A stretch of DNA of 64,000 bases. It comes from Odontocerum albicorne. Lineage: Eukaryota; Arthropoda; Insecta; Trichoptera; Odontoceridae. The stretch covers positions 15,794,948 through 15,858,947 of the forward strand of contig OX463856.1 in the NCBI GenBank assembly GCA_949825065.1, in the 5' to 3' direction. The translations under genes were made by a program, and so were the position numbers. The notes beneath the pieces are model-generated. The model searched no databases. It saw only the letters and a program-made list of their open reading frames with translations, and had not been told where the DNA came from. This document shows, in pieces, positions 24,170-35,945 of the stretch. Position 1 is the stretch's first letter, and each line of letters opens with the position of its first letter.

Positions 24170-27100
24170 CTGCAAAAGAGAAATATTTTTTTTGTACTTT
24201 TTTTTAATTCTCTCAATTTTTTTTAGTAATTAAATATTACGCTGTACGTTTTATTTGTGATTGTTTATTCCAAAATGTTAATATTATTTCAACAACGTAA
24301 ACCGCTATGCAGAAATTTCTACAAATTAACTTTGTATGATTTCTGGAAAGTATTGCCGATTGTTTATTAAGAAATGAGAAGTCTTTTTTTGAAAACCGAC
24401 TGTTAAAAATACGCAAATAAACACATAATCAAATACTATTTGTACAAGTGAAAACAAAAATAAGCAAATAAACACATGTTAAACACTCTATATAAGTGAA
24501 TACAAAAATTTGTTAAAAAAATATTATGTATTGCTTTAAATTAATATATTCCTCTTACATTTGATACCCTCCGTGACATAGTTTATTAGATGCTTGTATT
24601 TGAACCCGGGTGCCGCGGATAAGATGTCCATCGAAACACAATTTATTTAAAAAATAGGTTTTAGTCTAGACTTCCCTTAATAAAATTCTTATTTATAACA
24701 TTTTTCTGGTAGGCAGGAAGATATTGTCATTTGATATATAATTGTACTGTATACAACAATAATGTACAACACAATACAAGAACCTGTTATTCAAAGTATA
24801 AACAGTGATTTAGGAGGACATCAAAGAAATTGACGCCAATACCAAAGAGTATCAATGATAGCAATGCAGGTTATTATAATAAAGAAGACATGTATTTATC
24901 GGGAGCATCTCTGAGCTCCTGATGAAACGTTTATTGTAATAAATTTAAAAAAAATCATCCTTTCGACTTCTATCTTCAGTAAAGTAACGTTTTCTAATAA
25001 TACCCCTTGCAGTGTTCACAGACGAGTGATACTTTATCAACATACTGAAATATAAGATATTGAACAACACACTTAAAATAAAGGTATTTGATATAATTCA
25101 TGCAATATTTACCGTAAGCAGTAGAGAATAATCGACAGGAAACATTCCACATACGTTTATATCAACTCTGAAGCTGACCACTTGCATCGAAAATTGATTT
25201 ATCTGAAAAACATTAAATTGAATTTTCTCTTTAAATGTTCAAACAAGCGACTGAAAAAACTTTTAATTTCTGGTCAGTTGTATAACGTGTTTCATTCCTT
25301 AATTTTGTAAAGGGGAATAATTATTTCAATTTTTTTTTTGCGATCATGTACCGTCCTTTATTTACTTTGTCCGTTTGGTTGGAAGAGATTTCCACCTAGC
25401 AAAAAACTCGCCAGATTGTATTTATAATGAATTGTTAAATTAATAAAAAGCTGATATTATTTTTTTCATTTGGACATTGTATGGCAGTACCTTAAAAGTT
25501 ATATAAATGGCGAGTTAATTAGCATACGGGAATATTCCACAAACAATCAGACGAGAGTTACGTACCTACTCATAGATTCATGCAAATTGTTGGGTGAAAG
25601 AAATAACGTTATTTTCAAAAACAAAAAATATTTTAACATAAGAGTACTTCAAGCATTGAAAACAAATAAAAAAATAACAGAAAAAAAAGATTATTTTAAA
25701 TGTCACCAAATCTTGGACAGGAGAAGGAAAACGGAAAAGGACAATAAAATATGAATTTTTGAGAAACACTCTTCGTCATTTATGAGAAATCTTCCCTGAA
25801 AATCAGCTTTGGAAGCTTGGCAAAAAATTATTTTTTTAAAAGATTCATGCATTTAAAATTGGAAAGGCAATATGCTTGACAAACAGATTCGATCCATTTT
25901 TTTTCTTTTTTGAGGTAATCGAGAAAACATGGCATCATTTAATATGCATTTCTCTATGACTTTGTAATATGGAATTTAACTATATGATAAACATTTTTTA
26001 ATGAATTGATGTTTTAACAGGTTGGCGTGTGTTTATTGAATATTTCAAAACCATGAAAATGTGTTTTGAGGCTCGATTCATTCCTGCACATAAATACTCA
26101 ATTATGGAAATTTTACTCGAAGTATGCGAATCATCGGAATTAATTTCAATACATCTTTTTTTCCTTGACCGTGATTAAATGTTTAACATACGAATAAAAA
26201 CATATTAAATAATTATGACTTATTTACAACACATTTAATTAATCTGATTAGATTAAAAAAATTGAATAACGCATTAAATGTGTACAATACAACCTAGTGA
26301 ACTTAATATCATGTGATTTTCTATCGTAACCCACTTTAATAAAATCAAATGTATTATATGAAAAGCATGCTGAAATCCTATTTAAAAAAATGGGTATTAA
26401 CGGGAATCAAATTTCCGGATAAGAAGACAAAAGTCTTACCAACTAGACAACAGAGGTTGTAATTAATTGTAATTTATAAAATGGTCTTACCAATTTGATA
26501 ATTTTTTTGTCATTAGAATAAATAGATATGTAATGCAAAACAGATCCAGTCCTCTCTGCCTGAAATTAAAAAAATGGACAATTTTTGATAAGAACAAGAA
26601 TACAAAAGCTAGTAACGAATTAACCGGTCATCGAAGATTAGCATACGCATTAGTAGCACAAAGATTACTCACACAGTATATTAAAGAAAGAAGAATATTG
26701 ATTTATAGTCAACATTAATGGAAAAGCACCATGCGAACATTTCCACCAAAGCAAAAACGAAAATCAGACCAGAAGGTGCGTTGGATGTTTAGCTCATAAA
26801 ACAAAAAGGCAGTCTCAGTATATGTGTAAACTGTACAAATTATCGCATTGTGTTGAGCCATTTTTCAAAGCATACTATACGGATAAACATTTTTTTCAAA
26901 AACAGTTTTCACACTTAGTCAAAATTAACGGAAAAATACCATCCAAACATTTCCACCAAAGTAAAAAAGAAAATCAGACCAAATGGTGCGTTGGATGTTA
27001 AGCTCATAAAACAAACAGGCAATCTCAGTATGAATGTGAACAGCACAGTTTTTGACTTTGTGTTGAGCCATTTTTCGAAACATACCATACGCAAAAACAC

Positions 27101-30100
27101 TTAGATTTTCACACTTATTTAAGATAAACGGAAAAGAACCATGCAAATATTTCCACCAATGCAAAAAAGGAAATCAGACCGAAAAGTGCGTTGGATGTTA
27201 AGCTCATAAAACAAGAAGGCAATCTCAGTATTAATGTAAACAGTTAAAATTCTCCCTTTATGTTAAGCTATTTTTCAAAACACACAATACAAAAACACAC
27301 AGTAGTTTTCGCCTGTTCATGTTTTAATAAACACTAAAATATATGAACAATTAGTGTGCTCTTTGTAATCTATGCAAGATTTTAATGTATTATTAATTTG
27401 TTTTTGAAAATAAGTCAACCCAGTTTGTATATTATGTTCCCTTGAAAACTTTATAAGTGACAAAGGTTTAATTTATTCAAGTATATTCTCTAAATTATAT
27501 CATCTCAATCTTAGGTTGATTTTTCAAAACAGATATTGGATGAGGCTTAATTTTCATTTCCAACTATCTGACACACTAATTTGAATTACAGTTAGCTGAC
27601 CTAATAGGTTAGTCAAAAAGTTTTGAAAGCGACATCTATGGAGCAGTAGAAAAACCAATTTTCTACGCAATTTTAATATTTCATCTTTCATAAGAACGTA
27701 CTCAAAATTTCATTTCGATCTGTCAATTCATTCTTTGTTTACAAGCCATTTAAAGTTGACGTGTCAGTGTATTTTTTAACAATGGAAAAAACCGAATATC
27801 GTGCAGTGATTAAATTCTTTGTTTTGGAAGGTTTATCGGCTACTGAGATCCATGCAAAGATGGTGAAAGTATTAAAGGAGTCTTCTCCTTCATTTCCAAC
27901 CGTTCACCGATGGGTTTTGGAGTTTAAGCGTGGCCGTACAAGCGTTGAAGACGATCCACGTTCAGGACGTTCAAAAAGTGCATCAACACCAGAAATCATA
28001 GCGAAAATACAGGATATAGTTTTGGAAGATCATCGATCGACTGTGGATGTGATAGCTGACACCATAGGCATCTCACATGGAACAACATGGCATATTTTGG
28101 CTGAAGTTTTGGGTTTCAAAAAACTGTGTGCACAATGGGTGCCGCATTTGCTAACAATGCAACAAAAACACGTTCGAATGCGACTTTCTGAGCAGCATTT
28201 GGAGCAATTTCGAAAGGATAAAAAGGATTTTCTGCGTCGACTCATCACTATGGATGAGACTTGGGTCTACCACCATGATCCTGAATCAAAACAAGAGGCT
28301 AAGGAGTGGTGTGAACCAGGCACTTTGGCTCCGAAGCGAGTTCGTGTCCAGAAATCGGCCAAGAAGGTGTTAGCGTCAGTTTTTTGGGATGCAAAAGGAA
28401 TTTTATTGATAGATTATCTCCAAACTGGTAAGACAATCAACTCTGATTATTATTGTGACCTTTTGGACCAGTTGGATGAAAAAAATTGTGAAAAAAGACC
28501 CGGTTTGCAGAAGAAAAAAAACATTTTTCATCAAGACAATGCACCTGCTCACACGGCTCAAAAAACCATCGCGAAAATCCTCCCTATTCGCCAGATTTAG
28601 CTCCACCCTATTCGCCAGATTTAGCTCCCTCTGACTTCTGGCTGTTCTCACACCTCAAAAAATTCCTTCGTGGAAAGCATTTTTCATCAAACGAAGAGGT
28701 TATAGCCGTCGTAGAGGAGTATTTTGCAGGCCTTCCAGAAAGTCACTTCCGTGATGGGACAACAAAGTTGGAAGATCGTTGGACCAAGTGTATTGATCTT
28801 ATGGGAGACTATACTGAGCAATTAAAGTGATTTCCCCCCAAAAAAAATGTATTTTCATTTCCGCTTTCAAAACTTTTTGACTAACCATGTAATTAAAATA
28901 GCATGACGGGTATCACTCTCCAGGAGAGGTTTGGTGATTCCTGAAAGCTGAAACTTTAAAATTTAACAAAAACGTAAAAAGAATTAATAATTCTATTTGA
29001 ATTTCTTCTTCATTTTACAGATAAGGATGATACTTATCCATTTATTTATATTAAAGATAATAGTGATAAATACGTATCACTATTATCTTTAATATAAATT
29101 AATGAATAAGTATATACGTATTTAACCCTACGTATTCCAATAATACATGTTTAGCTTTTACTTGATATACGACTTCTAATAAACAACCTTGTGTTTTTTT
29201 TTCAAATTTTTCCTCAACTTTTTCAAAACCGTATTCATCTGAACAATCAATTTCAAAATGCATTTGATTTTGGTTATTTAAAACAATTAAACTAAATAAA
29301 GACATTAATTGCTTCAACACATTTTTTAAACTTTCAAGTGTAAAATTCAGCACCTGTAAGAGTAGACGAGTTCCTCTCAGAACCATTCTAGGTACAAAAA
29401 AGCGTACATCAAGGCTACATACTGTCTCCTATTTTGAGTATATTCAATATGTTAAATATGGAAAGTACATTATGACAAATATACTGAACGGGTGGAAAGA
29501 TGATATTGTTAAAGGAGGACGCACAACCTACAATGCAATCGACCTACAATGCAACATTGAATTAAAAATATGTACCCCACGATTCCGAAAAAAGAATTTT
29601 ATAGTAAGTGCATAATAGCAAAGAAAATCCTAACATGAGATATTTTGCTCAAAAAATTGTTATGGCCATTGGATTTACATACGATTGTGAAGTTTTTTTT
29701 CCTTCTAAAATTAAATATAACAAAAACAAAAATAGAGCGTCAATAACCGACTTAAATCTGAAAAACCAATTAATGTGTGCAATCTCCAATATTAAAATAT
29801 ATTTAGAAAAATTAAACATGCGAAAAGAAGCGCAAATATCACACTGAAAGAAAAATTGCCATTGATATTTGTTTTTTCTATAAAATAATTTTTTAAATAT
29901 TATTTCATATATGTGACTTCTTAACTAACGTTTTTTATTGTTTAAACTATATTTATGATATGACATTAAAATTTAAAGTGTCTTTGTGAATAAATGAAGC
30001 CATTGTATGTTTATTACCATACAAATATATTTAGTTGTTGGTCCAATACATGTTTTTTTGTCATATCTAGCAGTAGTATCGTTTTTTTTTTTTTTTTTTT

Positions 30101-32462
30101 TTTTCAGATTTACACTGATTGAATACTTTCTGTGTACCTCTGCATCAAAATCAATAACTTACACAATTAGAAATACTTCGTTGAAATTATTTCGTTGTAA
30201 AGCCAGATATCGCAAAAAATATTGGAACAAAATTTTCAATTATTCTTATTTATGTGCGGCCCTTGAAAAAAATTAGTTCGTCAATGCGACCCGTGGGGCA
30301 AATCAGGTCTGGCCACCTGATTTGCCCCACGGCAAATCGGTTGGCCAGGCCTGACCTAGGAGATCTCATTTCAAAGAATGGAGGATGGGAATACAGAGAA
30401 CGAGAAAATTAATTATAATTGCAGGATCAGCTATGATAAGTCTAATATGGATTAACCGGTCTATACTAAGAAAAACCGAATTCCGTCTCGTGAGATCTCT
30501 TCTATTCTCAATAGCATTGTTTGGAATAGAAACATTGACAATGAGAAATAATGAAAGAAATATAACGGTGTTTTCAAGATGTAGTGTTGGTGGTGGATGA
30601 TATTATCATTCCCGTGAACCGCAAAGCTCACCAACACACGTTCAAGAAGTATGGATTACCGAAATAATTTCGACAATTTGCACGAAAATAACTGCAACAT
30701 ATAATAGGCATATTGCCAGAAAGAAAAACCAGTTTTGAAAAGTTGATCATCACCGATGAACAACAACCACAGTAGAATAAGCTACGCTTAAATTCGTTAT
30801 ATGTCGCTACCCCCTAATTAGCAAGTTTACACTCGCATAACTTGTACTCGTAGCTAGTGAACTTGCCTTGTGTAAGAGATACGGTTAAATCTAATGTTCG
30901 TTACTTCTGGAACTCGTCTTCATCAAGGTTGATCTGAGCCTATACTCCACGTCCTCTTAGTAAATTAAAATTAGATAAAGACTGAATACATTTTTCATAA
31001 AACCGATTATATTAATTAATTCATATAGTACCCTTCGTCATAGCTTTATTGATGATGCGAACATATTGAAGAATGCCCCAGTAATTAAACATTTGGGGGA
31101 AAAACAATTGAAGTAGGCAAGTAACTCTCACCATAATAAGTGTTTGAAATATTAAAAAAGCAACACTCGCAGGCATATAGCGTAAGCGAATATTATTACA
31201 ACTCAAATTTATGAATTAAGCATGAATATCTTTCGTTTTATTTTCCATTTTTTTGGGTACCATCAAGAATTGAACCCGAAACTCCCGTGTATAAAACCAG
31301 CGTCTTATCAATTATTCCACGGATGACATAAAACCGATGAACGTCCGATTCATCGAGTCACTTTTGAAAGCTAAACAGCTAAGCTTCCCCATCTAACAGG
31401 ACCATCAACAAATGGAGACTACACCTAACATATGTTAAATGCATTGATAATTACATAAAATATACTTACTTCAGTTTTTAGAGAGACATTGTGTACGATC
31501 AAAAAATATACTTTGATAACATTTTCAACAACGTACCCCATTATACTGAAAGCAATTGATGGATTTGTCCATATATTAATTGTCATTCCATTGAACTTCA
31601 GTCCAAAGAAAATCGTAAAAATTGATGATGCGTAAATTAAAAAACCAACTAATAGAACCATCAGAGTTGGTACAGAAAATAATTTCTTAACAGATTTAAC
31701 CAAAACACTAAGATCATAGTGCAGATCTTGGTAGAATGTCAATCTATTCAACTTCCTTTGATCACAATGGGGTATTTTTTTAAAGAGTATTTCTTGGCTT
31801 GTACTATTTAGATAATTTTGAAAAAACAATTTCGATAGTTCGTCATTTAACAATTTATATCTTATTTGTAAACTGCGAAGATAACAAACTTCTTCAATAA
31901 CGCAAATAGAAACTATTTTATCTATATGATAACTTATTAAGAAATCCAAGAAAGAATTGCTTCGAATAATGAAATCAACATAAAATTTTGTGTAAAGGAA
32001 CCAAATACATTCGTATATTACGATCGTGATTATTAAAGCCAAAATAAATCGTTTTAATGGCTTATTATTCACGTTTTTGCCAGTTAACGATAATTTTCTA
32101 TCAATTTTTTCAAAATCCTTTCTAATTTTGGCTTTTCCGTTTATATTTTTCCACGAACATATTGATATAACTATGAAAGCTACGATGTTGATTCCGTAGG
32201 TAATTGATTCTATCACAACACTTATATTATGATCATCACTTGCTTTAAGTGTCACTATTAAATAATATGAATCGTCCAAAGTGCATTTTAAAGTTGCAAC
32301 AAATATTATCAAAGCGTATATCAACAAAAATAAGTTGACATTTTTCCAAGTTCCTATAAAAGTGTTTTCTACATCTTCAGGAATTTTAATTGAAGCTATA
32401 TTGAAACCGAATAATCTGGTCAATATATCAAAAGGAAATAAAGCCTTTTCTAATGTACACAT
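24092..32462 (-). CDS. Gustatory receptor (Gr) copy B, four exons
   Basis: Tandem paralogue of Gr copy A. Exons join phase 0: 31470-32462, 26491-26559, 25113-25202, 24092-24169, giving 331+23+30+25 = 409 aa. Same predicted seven-membrane layout and TYLVSLVQ signature. I use the ATG at 32462 (MCTLEKALF); the frame is open further upstream but only from a non-ATG codon. Exon 1 differs from copy A at about 31 of 331 residues, while exons 2 and 3 encode identical protein. Eight changes fall in residues 163-182, between predicted membrane segments 3 and 4. The C-terminus is four residues longer because of an 8-bp insertion in exon 4. Intron 1 (26560-31469) carries a mariner and the remnant of the hAT seen in copy A. 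No disabling change seen. Confidence 0.93.
25113..25202 (-). CDS. Gr copy B exon 3
   Basis: 30 codons, protein identical to copy A exon 3 with two silent changes (GTC for GTT, GAT for GAC). Acceptor TCAG, donor GTAAAT. Confidence 0.92.
25603..25740. other. Copy-B-specific ~140-bp segment in Gr intron 2
   Basis: Between GGGTGAAAGAA and GGAAAACGGAAAAGG copy B has ~140 bp that copy A lacks (junction near 6165). In copy B a 94-codon plus-strand frame (25470-25754) crosses it. I recognise no protein in it, and Gr exons 2 and 3 flank it on the other strand, so I treat it as intronic. Confidence 0.6.
26491..26559 (-). CDS. Gr copy B exon 2
   Basis: 23 codons, same residues as copy A exon 2 (AERTGSVLHYISIYSNDK...). 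Acceptor TTTCAG, donor GTAAGA. The two nucleotide differences from copy A that I see are silent. Confidence 0.9.
26713..27320. repeat. ~203-bp tandem repeat, 3 units (copy B)
   Basis: Counterpart of 7150-7760, same number of units, so it predates the duplication. Confidence 0.88.
27607..28886 (+). mobile_element. mariner transposon, copy B only
   Basis: 1280 bp with perfect 25-bp inverted ends (GGTTAGTCAAAAAGTTTTGA... and its complement at 28862-28886). The empty site is preserved in copy A at ~8035 (CCTAATATGTAATT), so insertion followed the segmental duplication. The TA target is intact on the left; the right copy appears mutated (CA). It sits in Gr copy B intron 1 on the opposite strand. 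Confidence 0.95.
27782..28830 (+). pseudogene. mariner transposase, frameshifted
   Basis: DD34D-type mariner transposase. The start is ATG 27782 (MEKTEYRAVIKFFVLEGL); the frame is open a little further upstream, but this Met fits the family N-terminus. It has a helix-turn-helix N-terminal half, then catalytic TMDETWVYHHDPESK (28249 on) and HQDNAPAHTA (28531-28560). After AKI the frame breaks: a short loss plus a 24-bp direct repeat of CCTATTCGCCAGATTTAGCT shifts it. The correct frame resumes with YSPDLAPSDFWLFSHLKKFL and runs to a stop at 28830. All catalytic positions are present but split across frames, so this copy should not make active enzyme. High similarity to intact elements implies a recent arrival. 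Confidence 0.93.
29039..29104. repeat. 30-bp inverted repeat (copy B)
   Basis: Counterpart of 8188-8253, same AATACG loop, one base change in the right arm. Confidence 0.8.
29162..29353 (-). other. Exon-like 64-codon frame in Gr copy B intron 1
   Basis: Open for exactly 64 codons between acceptor CTCTTACAG and donor GTAAAAG on the minus strand. It encodes VLNFTLESLKNVLKQLMSLF ... MHFEIDCSDEYGFEKVEEKF ... GCLLEVVYQ. I do not recognise the protein, and Gr3 has no counterpart, so a Gr role is unlikely. Copy A (8290-8490) has stop codons and has lost the acceptor by deletion. It may be a fragment of an unrelated gene or element. Confidence 0.35.
29536..30353 (+). mobile_element. hAT right-end remnant (copy B)
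   Basis: Matches 12285-13102 of copy A. The left end, first transposase parts and the whole 67-bp array are gone, along with the adjoining LINE segment (8590-8779). The terminus GTTGGCCAGGCCTG is better preserved than in copy A and is followed by the target copy ACCTAGGA. A 16-bp perfect hairpin at 30293-30330 is specific to this copy. Confidence 0.88.
30361..30800 (+). pseudogene. RTE-like LINE fragment (copy B)
   Basis: Counterpart of 13111-13560. Here one frame stays open for AMISLIWINRSILRKTEF and RLVRSLLFSIALFGIETLTM before a stop. Not a host gene. Confidence 0.75.
31470..32462 (-). CDS. Gr copy B exon 1
   Basis: 331 codons from ATG to NVSLKTE, donor GTAAGT (ACTTAC at 31464-31469). The open frame runs into the intron to 31425. 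Confidence 0.95.
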
Positions 32463-33064
32463 TTTGAAATATTTTTTTTTCAAATTTATCAAAACTCGTT
32501 TGGTTTGCAATTATTCGACAGTTTCTTTTAGAACTTCACTTCAGAATTGCTTAAATTTATATCAAAAAAATAATTATTACGTTCTATACAAACAATGACA
32601 ATCTTGTATTTTGATTTTTATCATACATATATCGTTCGTGAGACTTGTGTGTTTTAAAAAAATATCGCTTTAATATATTGTCAGAGCTTTCTAAACTTCA
32701 CGAATCCAATTGATATTAAATCAATCTAAAAAATATAATAGACATAATTTGGTATTCCCGCTAGCGCTCATTAAATTAAGTTTTCACGTTTTTAATTAAA
32801 TAAACTTTATACTTATTATTTGTTTCCGTGTCCAAACAATCAATTGTTAATTAGGTCAAGTGTTTGGAGTTGAATACAACAGAGAAAATACCCGTTTGTT
32901 GATTTCCCTCATTTTGTATTAATATAATATTTTAAGAGAAGATGATGTAACAGAAGAAATTTTTCTACATTTTAGAATTCTAGTTTAGTTGTCTGACTAA
33001 AAAAGCATCGAATAAAATAGTCTTTTATTTGATACTTGTACGTTCTAGAGGGTCCAGGAACATT

Positions 33065-33165
33065 CTAAGCCCTCAAATTCTTCGATCACAATTATTCGAC
33101 GACAATTCTCCACCCACAATTCTTCGCGTCCACAATTCGTCGATTGGAAAATTATTCGCCAAAAA
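33065..33165. repeat. CCACAATTCTTCG motif array, left (copy B)
   Basis: Counterpart of 15825-15925; its inverted partner is 34510-34675, which has fewer motif copies than copy A. Confidence 0.7.
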
Positions 33166-33539
33166 AGGATTAAAAAATACACATTGTACAATAGATAAAT
33201 GTGACAGTTTCATTTATAATGACATTTGGACAGATTGTTTCCTTTTTATTATATCAGCTGTTTCGTGAACATTTTTACTTATTTTTATACATACATTCTA
33301 CCCGCTCTATGCTACTCCCTTTAAACGACATATATATTTATTTCATCTAGTATTTTTACCTAGATACTTGTAATATATTTTCTATCAACTAAGAAAAAAG
33401 AGAAAGGTGCACGTTCTCCGATTACCTCAATCCCGTGCACCATCGGATTCAGTACAGCGGTACGGATGGTGAGTGCTGATGGGAAACGGCTCACTCAATT
33501 AAAAAGGAGGAAAAAAGAAATAAAAGAAACGCTACGGAG

Positions 33540-34075
33540 GATTCTCGACTATGAGACCCAGCAACGATGATATATACGAGTATATATCATCAAACCGTTT
33601 CTATTTCCTTGTTGGAGTTGGCAGAGAAGAGGGACCGTTAGACTTTTCTATCACTACACACATCTGTCACCTCTTTTATATCCGTGCATCTTCCCATACA
33701 ACTCCTACGATTTTTCTAAATTTCATTTCTCTAAATATTTACATTTTCTTCTTTCAAAATATCATTCACTTGATCCAACCATTCTTTCCTTGATCGTTTT
33801 CTGCCACGCCTTTCAACTCACTTTTTCAATGTTTATTTGTTTTTTAGTCTTCTACATTCATTGGTTTTACTTGCCCAAACCATCTCAGAGTGCTCTTCTT
33901 GATGGTACGTAGGACATCAAATATAAGTTTCCATTTATTCATTATAACTTCATTCCGTATTCTGTTATACATTGTCACCCTAAATATTCTTCTCAGTGCA
34001 CGCATTTCTACCCCTCAGATCGTTTCAGTATTTTTCTACGTCCATGTTTCACTTCCATGCATCAATAATGTTATA
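33540..34075 (-). pseudogene. LINE 3' remnant, antisense (copy B)
   Basis: Counterpart of 16290-16800 with several small indels; same weak reverse-transcriptase C-terminal similarity. Confidence 0.45.
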
Positions 34076-34509
34076 GAATATTGAATAAACATATTTTTGG
34101 TCAAATCGTATATTTATATTTGATATAATTATTACTTCTCTACCAAGTATATTTTTTAAAACGATTACACATTATTGAGATGAAATAAAACATATTTTGA
34201 TAAAACTTAGTTCACATGAATTTATTGAGAAAAAGTTTTACACGCATGTAATCAATTGAGTAATGTTCTAAATTAAAATAAAAAAGTTTTACATGTAGCA
34301 ATCACTTGAACATTGTTATAAATTAAGTTCAGAGAGTTTTACACATAGCCAATTAATTAAGTAATATATTAATTAAGGTCAAAATTGGAATCAGATGTTC
34401 AAACGTTTATTGACATAACAAAGTACACATGAATGTAACACACATTAAAAAATATAAGGAAAAGGAATTTATTTGTAATTTTTATGATTTAAAGTTTTCA
34501 CGTAGGCAA

Positions 34510-34675
34510 TGTGAGAAGTAGTGTAAGTGCAAAGAACTGTGGACGCAAAGAACTGTGGTAGAAGCCTCGAAGAATTGTGTTCGAAGAGTTGAGGATGAAG
34601 GATTGTGGCGGAGAGAGTTGTGGCTTCGAAAAATCGTGGATACGAAGAATTGTGGCTGCAAAGAATGTACATTTA
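34510..34675. repeat. CGAAGAATTGTGG motif array, right (copy B)
   Basis: Shorter counterpart of 17245-17460. The copy-number change shows the array is unstable. Confidence 0.7.
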
Positions 34676-35544
34676 CATATATTGGTATGGAGGAGATGAA
34701 AGCTGTATGGTGTGATAGCTTTTGATGCTCTGTCCTCTCTGTCTTCTCCGACAGAGAAATGGCATAATGCTTTCACTAAATCATTTTATAAAATGGCGAA
34801 CTGTTTGGGAATCTCTGAATCATTCGTCAATTAAACTGACACAAAAGTCTTATCAAAATTGAAATTATGAACATAATTAATGTTTCAAATTTATAAATTA
34901 TATAATTTAATATTTTAAGGAATAGGGAATAATAATACTAAAGGAAATCTATTCTTAAATATAAATTACTTACATATCACCACGCCGTGTTCCTTGCGGG
35001 GTAGACAGAAACCAGATCTCCAAACTTTTCTATCCAAGTACATAACGTTTGCCTCCTCCATATTCACAAATCTCGTCATGCTCAATATTTTATAACTAAT
35101 ACTACTTGCAGTACGTTCTTTTTAAATCTGGTACATTTGATCCAGCCACATTCTCTTCCACTCTCACATTGCACTTCTTACTTATATACCCGCTTAGTCA
35201 TTGTTTTATCATTCATTCTCTACATATATCCAAACTATCTTCTAAGTTCTTATTTCTTGTTACCTAAAATATTCTTAAGTTTATTTCTGATGTCTTCATT
35301 CTACCATCTTTCAAACATTGATACTCCATAAATTTACGTTAGTGCACGCATATCCACAGCATTAATCTTTCGTTTATCTTTCTTCTTTCAAGTACAATAT
35401 TAACTCTTTTACCTGAAGGTGGACTGACCAACACAGTATCACGTATTATCTTTTTCGCTTGTATTTTCGAAGTTGTTGTGTCTTAGGTTGTGTTTCGTTT
35501 ACATTCTTCCATTTTGATACCCTTCTTTTAATGTTCTTTTGAAC

Positions 35545-35945
35545 TTTTTATTTATTTATTTAACACTTTAATTGCAAATACAATCTGCCGAGGTTATTTC
35601 CAGACGGCAATCTCTTCCAACTAATCAGACAAAAAAAATGAAGCCAGATACATGGTCTCAAAAATATTTAAATGACTATCCATCTCCATGAAATCCATGA
35701 AAACATGCGTGTGCATATGCCCACTAGCCCCACAAAGACGGACAATCACCCGAACATTATTTTTCATATTAAGTGATATATCATCAATCAAAAGAAAAGG
35801 AAGGGATGGCGGAGAGGGAAGGAAAAAAATCAGAAATATTACTGACTAGAAATTACGTGTTTTTTCAATCGCTTCTTAAAGCGTGCTAAGGACGAAGCGA
35901 ATCTAACATTGGTTTGTAACTGATTCCAGAGTATTTCCTATATTT
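35545..35945 (-). mobile_element. LINE 3' end, CR1/L2-like, antisense (copy B)
   Basis: Counterpart of 18360-18760, ending in the same TTTA-rich tail at 35550-35565. Confidence 0.7.

Noticed and set aside
25470..25754. 94-codon plus-strand frame as a gene
   Set aside because: Antisense to a Gr intron, interrupted in copy A by absence of ~140 bp, no recognised motif.
32463..32510. Upstream extension of Gr copy B exon 1
   Set aside because: Begins at a TTG, not ATG, and copy A has no in-frame equivalent.
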